From assembly GCA_024401095.1 (NCBI GenBank), contig JAKSLR010000008.1:1-64000 (forward strand): 64,000 bases of DNA, written 5' to 3'. The notes under the pieces are model-generated. The model was not told where the DNA came from, did not search any database, and saw nothing but the letters and a program-made list of their open reading frames with translations. A program made the translations under genes and the position numbers. Origin of the DNA: Bacteroidaceae bacterium. Lineage in GTDB: Bacteria; Bacteroidota; Bacteroidia; Bacteroidales; Bacteroidaceae. Below are positions 18,183 through 26,281 of the stretch, piece by piece; position 1 is the stretch's first letter; the number at the start of each line of letters is the position of its first letter.

Positions 18183-18481
18183 TTTGTCATAGGTAATTTC
18201 CTTTCTTTCGTTACATGCTTTTTTTCTTGTCCTAAATTTGGTTATTACTCTTGATCCGTACCGATCGTCATTTATGAGTGGCGCCTGTCATAAATAGAGT
18301 TCCGGTGAGATGCCCAGCTGAAGCATTTTCGAATCACAATGCAAAGATACGGCCTTTTTACACTGGTTGGGAGGTTTTCCCTGAATTCGTATTCCATTTT
18401 CCCTGAATTTGTGAATTTGCCTTTTTTTATTATGCCTCAAAGAGAAAACTATATTGGACATAGATTGAAATACAAAATTTT

Positions 18482-18508
18482 TGCAAGTTACGCGTTAACA
18501 GTTAACAC
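18482..18508 (+). repeat. GTTAAC-rich direct repeat, copy 1
   Basis: A 27-bp unit ending GCGTTAACAGTTAACAC. It is identical to copy 2 at 18697-18723 except for one base (TGCA versus TGCG at the start). Its last 13 bases also pair with an inverted arm at 18526-18538. Confidence 0.85.
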
Positions 18509-18538
18509 TTGTACCAGAGAGGGGGGTGTTAACTGTTA
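18496..18538. repeat. 13-bp inverted repeat around a G-rich loop
   Basis: TAACAGTTAACAC (18496-18508) is the exact reverse complement of GTGTTAACTGTTA (18526-18538). The 17-nt loop ends in a G run. It can form a hairpin in DNA or RNA. Confidence 0.75.
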
Positions 18539-18696
18539 CCTCGAAACTCACGAAAAAAATGCTTTTTCACTTCTGTCAGTCTCACGTACCTTATATATAT
18601 AGTAATTAATTATAATATTAATATAATATTTATATAATACTTACTATTCTCTTAGAGGTAAATTAGAGGAAAGGGGGGTAGAAAACCGATTTTTAA

Positions 18697-18723
18697 TGCG
18701 AGTTACGCGTTAACAGTTAACAC
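18697..18723 (+). repeat. GTTAAC-rich direct repeat, copy 2
   Basis: Second copy of the 27-bp unit, 215 bp from the first and without the inverted arm. Confidence 0.85.
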
Positions 18724-18734
18724 CTACTTGTCCT

Positions 18735-18773
18735 CAAAAAAATAGGGTTACCTCTGCTGAAGTAACCCTATTT
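18735..18773 (-). terminator. Rho-independent terminator of the CocE-type hydrolase gene
   Basis: AAATAGGGTTAC (18740-18751) pairs perfectly with GTAACCCTATTT (18762-18773). On the minus strand it is followed by a T run (complement of 18736-18742). It lies just after the stop at 18796. Confidence 0.88.
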
Positions 18774-18795
18774 GCTTATAGTCTAGTTATTTAAC

Positions 18796-20760
18796 TTATT
18801 TTACTACTGGCAACTTGATGATAGATGGAGCATTCTTCTCACAGTGTACGTTAATGGTAGACTTAACGTATGCACTTTCGTCACAAGTATAGATGTCACA
18901 GAAAGTCTGAGGGTTACGGTCTACCAATGGGAACCAGGTTGACTGAATGCTGATCATCAGCTTATGACCTTTCTTGAAGGTATGAGATACATCAGGAGCA
19001 GTAAACTTGACCAGTGTAGTCTTTCCAGGTTCAAATGGCTTAGGATCTGAGAAGCTTTCACGGAACTTTCCGCGCATTACTTCACCACGAACCATCAGCT
19101 GATAGCCTGGCATTGTATAATTTGGTACACGGAACTTTGGCTGCTCAGCATTAGCTCCACGTCCTGGCATAGGGATATTCAGCTCCTTGTACCAAGAGAA
19201 ATCCTCTGGATATACATCAATTACCTTAACAATGAAGTCTGCATCGGTAGAGCTGAGGTCAACCTGCAGGTCGAATTCCAGCTCGCCCTTCAATGTCAGG
19301 TCCTTATCCAGTGCATCAGTGGTAAAGGTAATTACGTCAGGACGATTAGAGATATAACGCTGATCGTCAATCATGTAGTTACGGCTGGTGCTGGTTTCAA
19401 TTTCGTTATGATAAGGTACTGGATTTGCAGGATCGCTGATGTAGGTTACTACACCATCGTTAACAGGAGCCTGAGTTGATACCTTTCCGTTTGCATGAAG
19501 ATAGAATGGGGTGGTATCGGCAGTCTTGACCTCTGGCCAGCTGGTGTAATATGACCATTCACGCTTACCGGTATCGTAGATACGAGCTTCAGCAGATGGC
19601 TTTTCACCCTTTCCTTCCAGGTAATATGCAAAGAATGGGTATTCAATGTTCTTGATGTAGTACTCTGAAGTAGCCTGTTCACCAATAGCAATGTTGTTCC
19701 AGAACATGCCTTGACCACGAGCCCATCCGCCATGGAACCAAGGACCTTCTACCAGATAGAGCTCTGTAGCAGGACTCTGCTCCTTGATAGCCTTATATAC
19801 GTCGAATGCACCATAGCAGTCTTCCTTGTCGAAGAGACCACCTACTACCATAACTGCAGGCTTTACATCGTGCATGTGACCTTTGGTTACAGTGTGTGAC
19901 TCCCAGTATTCATCCCAGTTAGGATGCTCACGAACGATACGCAGGTATTCCAGACTATCGCCATAGGCATCTGTAATATTCTTGTAGGTACCGATTTTCA
20001 GGTAATCAGTGTAGAAATCATTGTGGAACAGGCTAGGGAACTTGAAGTTCATGTTAGGACGCTGTCCGTTTTTCTGAGCTTCGGCAGCAGCACGTACGTA
20101 CTTGTTGTTCATCATGTACTCGAACATTGGCTGGAAAGAAATCATTTCTGCCATCATGAAAGCACCATTGTGATGAACGTCATCTCCGTGATACCAGTCG
20201 GTTACAGGAGCCTGAGGAGAAACAGCCTTAATGGCTGGGTGACCAGAAAGTGCTGCCATAGTAGTGTAGAAACCTGGATATGAAATACCATACTGGCCAA
20301 TGCAGCCATTGTTGTTGGTGTTCTTAACCAGCCACTCAGCAGTGTCATAGGTATCGCTAGCTTCGTCGGTCTGGCCTACGTTCTTTGCAGGCTTCTTGTT
20401 CAGTTTCTTACCTTCAATGAAAGGGCGGATATCTTCAAACTCACCCTCAGACATGTTCTTACCACGAACATCCTGATAAACAAAGATATAACCTGCCTCT
20501 ACATAAGGCTCATAGCTGGTAGAGGTAATGGTAGAACGAGAAACACTGTAGCATGTACGTTGCATGATGATAGGGTGCTTTACAGTCTTATCCTTTGGCT
20601 CAAAGATGACAGTAAACAGCTTCACTCCGTCACGCATTGGGATCATTACTTCGGAGCGGTCGTAATGATTTTTCACATACTCGCTGTCGTACTTTGGTTT
20701 TTGCGCAAATACGGCAAAACTCATGCTGATGCAAATCAGCATCAATAAATACTTTTTCAT
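18796..20760 (-). CDS. Secreted CocE/NonD-family (X-Pro dipeptidyl-peptidase-like) hydrolase
   Basis: 654 aa from ATG 20760; this start gives a signal peptide, MKKYLLMLICISMSFAVFAQ, while the longer open frame to 20799 would run through the predicted promoter. The alpha/beta-hydrolase part has IPMRDGVKLFTVIFEP, the oxyanion-region Tyr in YEPYVEAGYIFVYQDVRG, and the nucleophile Ser in GQYGISYPGFY. The second half is the jelly-roll C-terminal domain of the S15/CocE group. It probably cleaves peptides or acyl esters in the periplasm; family annotation cannot separate acylase from peptidase. It is a single-gene unit divergent from a HAD phosphatase. Confidence 0.87.
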   Translation of the reverse strand: MKKYLLMLICISMSFAVFAQKPKYDSEYVKNHYDRSEVMIPMRDGVKLFTVIFEPKDKTVKHPIIMQRTCYSVSRSTITSTSYEPYVEAGYIFVYQDVRGKNMSEGEFEDIRPFIEGKKLNKKPAKNVGQTDEASDTYDTAEWLVKNTNNNGCIGQYGISYPGFYTTMAALSGHPAIKAVSPQAPVTDWYHGDDVHHNGAFMMAEMISFQPMFEYMMNNKYVRAAAEAQKNGQRPNMNFKFPSLFHNDFYTDYLKIGTYKNITDAYGDSLEYLRIVREHPNWDEYWESHTVTKGHMHDVKPAVMVVGGLFDKEDCYGAFDVYKAIKEQSPATELYLVEGPWFHGGWARGQGMFWNNIAIGEQATSEYYIKNIEYPFFAYYLEGKGEKPSAEARIYDTGKREWSYYTSWPEVKTADTTPFYLHANGKVSTQAPVNDGVVTYISDPANPVPYHNEIETSTSRNYMIDDQRYISNRPDVITFTTDALDKDLTLKGELEFDLQVDLSSTDADFIVKVIDVYPEDFSWYKELNIPMPGRGANAEQPKFRVPNYTMPGYQLMVRGEVMRGKFRESFSDPKPFEPGKTTLVKFTAPDVSHTFKKGHKLMISIQSTWFPLVDRNPQTFCDIYTCDESAYVKSTINVHCEKNAPSIIKLPVVK

Positions 20761-20796
20761 ACTCTCTTTTTGTTTGTGTATTTCCAAAATTTTGCG

Positions 20797-20804
20797 CAAA
20801 GTTA
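20797..20804 (-). promoter_or_regulatory. Promoter -7 box (TAACTTTG) for the CocE-type hydrolase
   Basis: On the minus strand this reads TAACTTTG, 36 nt before the ATG at 20760. It lies back to back with the HAD promoter, so the two genes share a control region of about 100 nt. Confidence 0.5.
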
Positions 20805-20812
20805 ATCAAAAA

Positions 20813-20843
20813 TTGATTAAGTTGTTCTTTTTTATTATATTTG
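20813..20843 (+). promoter_or_regulatory. Promoter for the HAD phosphatase gene
   Basis: TTG (20813-20815), a 20-nt spacer, then TATATTTG (20836-20843), 23 nt before the ATG at 20867. This supports the short start. Confidence 0.6.
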
Positions 20844-20866
20844 TCAGTCAAAATCGACCTCAGGAT

Positions 20867-21535
20867 ATGAAAAAGATAAAAACTATCGTATTTGATTTAG
20901 GCGGTGTGCTGGTAGATCTTCACATCGACAGATTCAAGCAATCCTTCCTGGAATTAGGAATTTCGGATGTGAAGGATCATTTTCTGGATGGAAAGATGAA
21001 GGAATTATTCCGTGACTATGAGATGGGAATGATTTCTACCGATTCTTTTCTTTCCATTATCTTGCAGCTGTCAAAACCTGGAGTATCCCTGGAACACATC
21101 CGGTTTACCTGGAGTTCCATGTTAGACAATTTTACGGACGATAAGGTTGAGCTCTTGAAGAAGTTGCGCCAGGATTATCAGTTGTTCCTGTTGAGTAATA
21201 CCAATGAAATGCATTGGGAATATGTCGTTCAATCTATCTTCCGGGAGAAAGGTTGTGAGGTGTCTGATCTGTTTGATAAGGTCTATCTCTCTTACGAAAT
21301 GCACGATTATAAGCCAAATGTTTCTATTTTTAAGCAGATGATAGAGGATTCTAATGTCAATCCTGCCGAAACTTTATTCATAGATGACCGTCAGGAAAAC
21401 GTAGAAGGAGCCCGTGAGGCGGGTCTTCAGTCCATTTGTGTGGAAACATCGGTCCTGAAAAGCGATGGAATCTTTGAAAAACCGGCTCATTATTGGGTAG
21501 ATTACCTGCCTGAATGGCTAAAATCGTCCTGTTAA
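20867..21535 (+). CDS. HAD-superfamily phosphatase (YihX-like, subfamily IA)
   Basis: 222 aa from ATG 20867 (MKKIKTIVFDLGGVLVD); the frame is open further upstream, but that part precedes the promoter. HAD motif I is FDLGGVLVD, motif II LLSNTNEMHW, the motif III Lys is in YKPNVSIF, and motif IV is FIDDRQENVEGA. The GGV variant of motif I is typical of YihX-type sugar-phosphate or nucleotide phosphatases. The substrate is not predictable. It is a single gene, cytoplasmic, with no strong terminator visible after the stop. Confidence 0.88.
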   Translation: MKKIKTIVFDLGGVLVDLHIDRFKQSFLELGISDVKDHFLDGKMKELFRDYEMGMISTDSFLSIILQLSKPGVSLEHIRFTWSSMLDNFTDDKVELLKKLRQDYQLFLLSNTNEMHWEYVVQSIFREKGCEVSDLFDKVYLSYEMHDYKPNVSIFKQMIEDSNVNPAETLFIDDRQENVEGAREAGLQSICVETSVLKSDGIFEKPAHYWVDYLPEWLKSSC

Positions 21536-21598
21536 ATCAACAATTGATGTTTTGCTGCTAAGTTCTGTCGTTTTATAATCTCCAATTTGTAGTTTTGC

Positions 21599-21630
21599 TT
21601 TGCCTTCTTCTTTCTCTTTCCTTACTTTTG
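21599..21630 (+). promoter_or_regulatory. Consensus promoter of a short transcription unit
   Basis: TTTG (21599-21602), a 20-nt spacer, then TACTTTTG (21623-21630). Predicted start of RNA is about 21637. No annotated-size gene follows before the terminator at 21832-21878. Confidence 0.65.
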
Positions 21631-21674
21631 CAATGCGGAAAAAAGAAATTAATCAACTTAACTATAAATGCTTT

Positions 21675-21794
21675 ATGAAACGAGTAGTCAACTGGGTCCG
21701 CGTTCGTTGTGGATATGAGGAACTTAGTGACAGTAAATTAGCAAAGGCATTGCTGTCATTCATTTTCAGCTTCACATCAGATTATATTCATTAA
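21675..21794 (+). CDS. Candidate small protein (39 aa) in a self-contained transcription unit
   Basis: The first ATG (21675) that opens a reading frame after the promoter at 21599-21630, aside from an ATG at 21668 that overlaps the small unit. It encodes 39 residues, starting MKRVVNWVRVRCGYEELSD and ending in a hydrophobic and aromatic stretch (KALLSFIFSFTSDYIH). The N-terminal half is basic. The unit ends in a strong terminator at 21832-21878. It was not recognised as any known family, and the transcript could instead be a noncoding RNA of about 240 nt. The coding call is tentative. Confidence 0.45.
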   Translation: MKRVVNWVRVRCGYEELSDSKLAKALLSFIFSFTSDYIH

Positions 21795-21831
21795 TGAAGG
21801 CTGTAGAAACCGAGAAAAACTAAAAAGAAAT

Positions 21832-21878
21832 GGAATCCTCTGGCAAAGTGATTTGCTGGAGGATTTACTGTTTTTTTC
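21832..21878 (+). terminator. Strong rho-independent terminator of the small transcription unit
   Basis: AATCCTC (21834-21840) pairs with GAGGATT (21859-21865), with an inner GCAAA/TTTGC stem, followed by seven T (21871-21877). Confidence 0.85.
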
Positions 21879-21912
21879 AGGGAATAATGGTGATGGATTC
21901 AATTTTTTTTGT

Positions 21913-21920
21913 TAACTTTG
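21913..21920 (+). promoter_or_regulatory. Promoter -7 box (TAACTTTG) for the NfeD-SPFH-RavA-ViaA operon
   Basis: A TAnnTTTG match 31 nt before the NfeD start and downstream of the preceding terminator. The -33 element is unclear. Confidence 0.55.
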
Positions 21921-21951
21921 TAACTGAATACAAAACTAAACTCTTTCTCCA

Positions 21952-22401
21952 ATGATAGACTATATTTTATCAAACGCTTGGCAGTTATGGGCAGTTATCT
22001 GTGTATTGTGCCTCATTCTGGAATTAGGTAGTGGGGACCTCTTTCTGTTGAGTTTTGCCATTGCGGCAGCTGTAACCGCATTTATGCCCCTCATAGGTCT
22101 GGACATCTATGTACAGCTGTTAGTTTTTGCCATAACATCAGTGCTTACATTGCTATTGGTAAGACCGTCGTTGCTCAAGAAACTCCATAAGGGAGAAGAC
22201 AAGCGTGAAAGTAATGTAGATGCCCTGTGTGGAAAAACAGGCGTCGTGACCGAGGCTATAGTAAAGGGTGGCTATGGTCGTGTTTCCTTAGGTGGCGATG
22301 ACTGGAAGGCTTGTACTCCTGATGGTACTGCCTTGGAAAAGGGTACAAAAGTAAAATTTGTAAACCGTGAGAGTATTATTCTGACAGTAGAGAAAATTTA
22401 A
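21952..22401 (+). CDS. NfeD-like membrane protein
   Basis: 149 aa: about three membrane helices (residues 10-75) and then a soluble OB-fold domain of about 65 residues (CGKTGVVTEAIVKGGYGRVSLGGDDWKA, with GTKVKFV). This is the short NfeD form that lacks the ClpP-like protease half. Such proteins pair with SPFH/flotillin proteins in membrane microdomains. The next gene, 12 nt downstream, is exactly such an SPFH protein, so they should act together in the inner membrane. Confidence 0.88.
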   Translation: MIDYILSNAWQLWAVICVLCLILELGSGDLFLLSFAIAAAVTAFMPLIGLDIYVQLLVFAITSVLTLLLVRPSLLKKLHKGEDKRESNVDALCGKTGVVTEAIVKGGYGRVSLGGDDWKACTPDGTALEKGTKVKFVNRESIILTVEKI

Positions 22402-22413
22402 TTCTAACTTTAT

Positions 22414-23367
22414 ATGGAACCTATCTTTATCTTTTTAATTGTTCTTGTTGTCTTGGCACTTGTCATCATCAAGAATAGTCTTGTGATCATCTCTCAGTCT
22501 GAAACAAAGATTATTGAGCGATTGGGTAAGTATTATGCTACCTTGAAACCAGGTATCAATATCATTATTCCATTCATTGATCAGGCTAAGAATGTGGTTG
22601 TTCTTCAGAGAGGACGTTACATGTATTCCAGCACCATTGATTTGCGTGAGCAGGTTTACGATTTCGATAAGCAGAATGTGATTACCAAGGATAATGTACA
22701 GACAGAGATCAATGCCCTGTTGTATTTCCAGATTGTAGATCCTTTTAAGTCTGTCTATGAGATCAATAACCTTCCAAACGCTATCGAGAAGCTGACTCAG
22801 ACTACACTTCGTAACATCATCGGTGAGCTTGAGCTGGACCAGACATTGACTTCACGTGATACCATCAATACCAAACTTCGTGCCGTTTTGGACGAAGCAA
22901 CCGACAAATGGGGTGTAAAGGTAAACCGTGTCGAGCTTCAGGACATTACTCCTCCAGCTAGCGTTCTTCAGGCCATGGAGAAACAGATGCAGGCAGAACG
23001 TAACAAACGTGCCACCATTCTTACCAGTGAAGGCCAGAAAGCTGCCGTCATCCTGAAGTCTGAGGGTGATAAGGCTGCCATTATCAACAAGGCAGAGGCT
23101 GATAAGCAGATGGCTATCCTGAATGCAGAAGGTGAGGCTCAGGCCAGAATCCGTAAGGCAGAGGCAGAAGCTATTGCCATCCAGAAGATTACAGAAGCAG
23201 TGGGTCAGTCTACCAATCCTGCCAACTACCTCTTGGCGCAGAAGTACATCAGCATGATGCAGGAACTGGCAGAAGGTGAAAAGACAAAGACTGTTTATTT
23301 GCCATACGAAGCTACCAACCTGCTCGGAAGCATTGGCGGTATCAAAGATTTGTTCAAGGCAGATTAA
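22414..23367 (+). CDS. SPFH/Band 7 (paraslipin/QmcA-like) membrane protein
   Basis: 317 aa. One N-terminal membrane helix (residues 4-20) is followed by the SPFH domain (SQSETKIIERLGKYYATLKPG through PPASVLQAMEKQM) and a long Ala/Glu/Lys-rich coiled coil (RATILTSEGQKAAVILKSEG and on), typical of stomatin-like QmcA proteins that form ring oligomers. It is probably inner-membrane and scaffolds the NfeD partner. Its stop codon shares one base with the ATG of the following MoxR-type ATPase (TAATG), implying translational coupling between a microdomain scaffold and an AAA+ ATPase. Confidence 0.92.
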   Translation: MEPIFIFLIVLVVLALVIIKNSLVIISQSETKIIERLGKYYATLKPGINIIIPFIDQAKNVVVLQRGRYMYSSTIDLREQVYDFDKQNVITKDNVQTEINALLYFQIVDPFKSVYEINNLPNAIEKLTQTTLRNIIGELELDQTLTSRDTINTKLRAVLDEATDKWGVKVNRVELQDITPPASVLQAMEKQMQAERNKRATILTSEGQKAAVILKSEGDKAAIINKAEADKQMAILNAEGEAQARIRKAEAEAIAIQKITEAVGQSTNPANYLLAQKYISMMQELAEGEKTKTVYLPYEATNLLGSIGGIKDLFKAD

Positions 23368-24911
23368 TGGAAATCAGAGAGAGATTTGTCAAGCTCCTTG
23401 AAGAGCTGAACCAAGGTTTATACGAGAAAGAGACAGAGCTTAGCCTGTCTCTTCTTGCTGCATTGGCAGGGGAGAGCATCCTTCTCCTGGGCCCTCCGGG
23501 AGTAGCGAAGAGCATGATTGCCCGCAGGTTGAAGCAGGCCTTTCAGAATGCCCAGGCTTTTGAATACCTCATGTCCCGATTCTCTACTCCCGATGAGATC
23601 TTCGGTCCTGTAAGCATCTCGCTTCTGAAAGAGGCAGACAAGTATGAACGTTTGGTAAAGGGCTATCTGCCCGATGCCGATGTAGTCTTCCTGGATGAAA
23701 TATGGAAGGCTGGTCCTGCCATTCAGAACTCCCTTCTGACGGTCATGAATGAAAAGCTGTACCGTAATGGAGATCATGAAATCCGCTTGCCTCTGAAGCT
23801 GTTTATCGGTGCCAGCAATGAGTTGCCTACTGAAGGAGAAGGTCTGGAAGCCCTTTGGGACCGTTTCCTGATTCGATTGGTATCCACTTGCATTACCGAT
23901 GAGAAACTGTTCCATGAGATGCTTCTGGATGAGAATTCCCAGTCGGCCTGTGAGGTGTCTGCTCCTCTCACACCGGAAGAATACATCCAGATCAAGGAGG
24001 ATATCCAGAAGATAAGTGTCGACCAGAGTGTATTGACCTGCATTTCTCAAATCAGAAAAGGACTGAAGCACATTGTCATTCCAGATTCAAACCTGGAACA
24101 TGATGTCTATGTTTCCGACCGAAGGTGGAAGAAGATTATCCACCTGCTGAAGACATCGGCCTACCTTCATGGTAGAAAGGCAGTAGAACCTGTTGATCTC
24201 TTCCCAATCTGGCACTGTCTGTGGAATGAGCCGTTAGAGCGTGATGAAATAAGAAATCTGGTGATTAAATGCATCTTTGCCAATTTCATCAGCCGTCAGG
24301 AGGAGTTAAGGTTTGCCATTACGGAAGATTTAAAGCGCTATAGCGTGAGAGCCTGTCTGGAACGTAGCCGTTACATGGGCGATCACAGAGATGACGATCT
24401 TCTGCTCTTCCATGACTATTATTATCATGTCCAGAATCATGGTGTAGGAGATACCTATATCTTCATGGTAGATTTCCATGAAATGAAGGAATACAAGCGA
24501 CAGGAGCCTCAGATTAAAGGTATTCTGTACAAGGATCCACAGAACAGGAAAAGAACGCTTATCCGTGTAGATAAGGGACAGGATACTTCACATATAGAAG
24601 TAGTAGACCGTGTGAACCTGTACAGAATCAACAAGAACCTTTACATAAACGGTGTGCCTTATCCTATGGAAGAGCGCAAGTTCAATGAACCTGCTCCAAA
24701 TTATCTGGCTGACCAATTCCATAAACCATCTACCCGTGACTATGAGCAGGAGATTGAACAGTTTATCTCTGCATTGTCACGTTTCACTTTCTCCCTGAAG
24801 GATAATCTCTTCCTTAGCCCATCCGACCAGAAAGACATGGAAAAGATAGGTGCTGATTTAAGAAAGCAGATTGCTTTTTTACGTGTGGATGTAGAGAAAT
24901 TACGTAATTAA
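23367..24911 (+). CDS. ravA: RavA-like MoxR-family AAA+ ATPase
   Basis: 514 aa. Walker A GPPGVAKS (about 42-49), Walker B VVFLDEIWK, sensor region GASNELP and arginine-finger area WDRFLIRL identify a MoxR-type ATPase. The long C-terminal part after the lid fits RavA. RavA ATPases act with a VWA partner as a chaperone for membrane respiratory complexes in Escherichia coli; here the VWA partner follows with a 1-nt overlap. The start overlaps the SPFH stop by one base. The E. coli operon has no NfeD or SPFH genes, so this arrangement adds a membrane anchor. The symbol is by similarity of arrangement and domains only. Confidence 0.85.
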   Translation: MEIRERFVKLLEELNQGLYEKETELSLSLLAALAGESILLLGPPGVAKSMIARRLKQAFQNAQAFEYLMSRFSTPDEIFGPVSISLLKEADKYERLVKGYLPDADVVFLDEIWKAGPAIQNSLLTVMNEKLYRNGDHEIRLPLKLFIGASNELPTEGEGLEALWDRFLIRLVSTCITDEKLFHEMLLDENSQSACEVSAPLTPEEYIQIKEDIQKISVDQSVLTCISQIRKGLKHIVIPDSNLEHDVYVSDRRWKKIIHLLKTSAYLHGRKAVEPVDLFPIWHCLWNEPLERDEIRNLVIKCIFANFISRQEELRFAITEDLKRYSVRACLERSRYMGDHRDDDLLLFHDYYYHVQNHGVGDTYIFMVDFHEMKEYKRQEPQIKGILYKDPQNRKRTLIRVDKGQDTSHIEVVDRVNLYRINKNLYINGVPYPMEERKFNEPAPNYLADQFHKPSTRDYEQEIEQFISALSRFTFSLKDNLFLSPSDQKDMEKIGADLRKQIAFLRVDVEKLRN

Positions 24912-26212
24912 TGACAGTAGAAGAGGTCATAGAGCTGAACATTCGCGCTCAGTTTGAAATAGCTGTAGGACAGAAACAACTGTTTTACCAGAGCAGGAAT
25001 CAGGTTATCCTGGGAAAGATAGCCGAAGCTCAAGACTGGACTTTTCAGAAACGCCTGAGCCATTGGGCAAGTCTGCTGGAATCCTTGAGAGAGGAGTTTG
25101 AAGCCTATGGATTAGATGTTAACTTTTACTCCAATAAATTTTCATCAAATCCTGATAATCTGAAAGATATATACTGGGATAAGTTTTTGATAGATTGGGA
25201 AAAGGCCAATGCAGAAAAACTACAGGATGACCTCTCCAGAGATATCCAGACACAAGAAGAAGGCATAGAAGCATTGATAGCCAGAACCCAGGTTTCTGTT
25301 CCCAAATATCTGGAAGAGCATAAGGTCAGTGAAAATGAGTTTGTCCAGATCTGGGGAACCATGTGTGGCAGGTGGAATGCCGTAGATTTTGAGCGAATCC
25401 GTTCGGTGGTCAGAATACAGGAAAAATATCCTATTCTGCTGGAAGTGGCCAAGAAAATGGGTAGAATAGCCGATGAGGAAAGCATCTTGCGTTTTTCTGT
25501 AGCCAGTGGAAATACCCAACAAGTGGAGCATTCTACCAAATCCGACATCAAGGGAATTACCGTTGGAGATAATCTGAACCAACTCCTGCCCTTGGAACTT
25601 ACGCAGGCATCCGATGAAGAGATGGAGGATCTTTTCCTCTATAAATACGCTACCAAGAACCTTCAGAACTTTTCACACAGAAGCGAAGTCTTGAAACCAA
25701 CCCGTTCTCTCCATATCAAACCGGCACGCCAGAAAGGTCCCATGATTCTTTGTCTGGATACTTCCGGCAGTATGGTTGGCCAACCCGAACTTATAGGGCA
25801 TAGCATGATGGTCAAGTTGCTAGAGATAGCCGATGCCCAGAATCGCCCCCTTTATATGATTGCATTCTCCGTGAGTGTGAATCCTATTGACCTGCGAAAG
25901 GAAAGGGCACGCATGCAGCAGTTCTTCCTGAAGACATCGGTTGGTGATACAGATGCCACAAAGATGATGGAGAAAACCTTTTCTTTACTTGATGGCAACC
26001 CAGAGTACAGGAGTGCCGATGTCTTATGGATTACAGACTTTAAAATGCCTCTGGTACGAAAAGATTTGCTGGATAACATGCTGAATCACCGTTATGATGG
26101 TACCTGTTTCTATGGGCTTCGTACAGGCTTGGCTGCAGAACCCGTCTGGGAACCTTATTTTGATAAAATTTACGATGTAGCCATTCCTCATTTTAGAAAA
26201 TACGGTAAATAG
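24911..26212 (+). CDS. viaA: ViaA-like von Willebrand factor A domain protein
   Basis: 433 aa. The helical N-terminal half has no known motif; the C-terminal VWA domain starts around residue 278 with the metal-binding MIDAS motif DTSGS in ILCLDTSGSMVGQPE, followed by a conserved Thr in TDATKMM and Asp in VLWITDFKMP. It is the usual partner of RavA and probably adapts the ATPase to its substrates. It starts with a 1-nt overlap with ravA. No terminator is evident before the next promoter at 26236. Confidence 0.85.
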   Translation: MTVEEVIELNIRAQFEIAVGQKQLFYQSRNQVILGKIAEAQDWTFQKRLSHWASLLESLREEFEAYGLDVNFYSNKFSSNPDNLKDIYWDKFLIDWEKANAEKLQDDLSRDIQTQEEGIEALIARTQVSVPKYLEEHKVSENEFVQIWGTMCGRWNAVDFERIRSVVRIQEKYPILLEVAKKMGRIADEESILRFSVASGNTQQVEHSTKSDIKGITVGDNLNQLLPLELTQASDEEMEDLFLYKYATKNLQNFSHRSEVLKPTRSLHIKPARQKGPMILCLDTSGSMVGQPELIGHSMMVKLLEIADAQNRPLYMIAFSVSVNPIDLRKERARMQQFFLKTSVGDTDATKMMEKTFSLLDGNPEYRSADVLWITDFKMPLVRKDLLDNMLNHRYDGTCFYGLRTGLAAEPVWEPYFDKIYDVAIPHFRKYGK

Positions 26213-26235
26213 TTTCGTGTTATTAGAAAAATAGC

Positions 26236-26243
26236 TAACTTTG
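26236..26243 (+). promoter_or_regulatory. Promoter -7 box (TAACTTTG) for the GH2-GH43 gene
   Basis: A TAnnTTTG match 38 nt before the ATG at 26282, soon after viaA. No TTG at the -33 position, which may mean dependence on an activator. Confidence 0.5.
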
Positions 26244-26281
26244 GCGATGTTAAACCGATATAGCCTTTTTAATACACGACT

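Larger units (their letters stand above)
18183..18734. other. Gene-free region with repeated GTTAAC elements
   Basis: About 550 nt without a convincing gene. It contains a GC-rich start, two near-identical CCCTGAATT stretches (18379 and 18409 areas), two 27-bp direct repeats (18482-18508 and 18697-18723), an inverted arm (18526-18538), two G-rich tracts (AGGGGGGT near 18520, AAGGGGGGTA near 18671) and an A/T-only stretch at 18592-18652. An open frame at 18339-18602 is not protein-like. It looks like a remnant or regulatory island, but no mobile gene is left. Confidence 0.6.

Noticed and set aside
18339-18602. 87-codon open frame in the gene-free region
   Set aside because: It crosses the repeat and inverted-repeat elements, has no promoter or start signal, and its composition is not protein-like.
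18482-18723. GTTAAC repeats considered as CRISPR or insertion-sequence ends
   Set aside because: Only two copies, 215 bp apart and in direct orientation, no transposase frame between them and no visible target duplication.
20761-20866. Extended N-terminus of the HAD phosphatase (frame open from 20723)
   Set aside because: The upstream part overlaps the divergent CocE-type gene and both promoters, and HAD motif I normally lies within the first ten or so residues.
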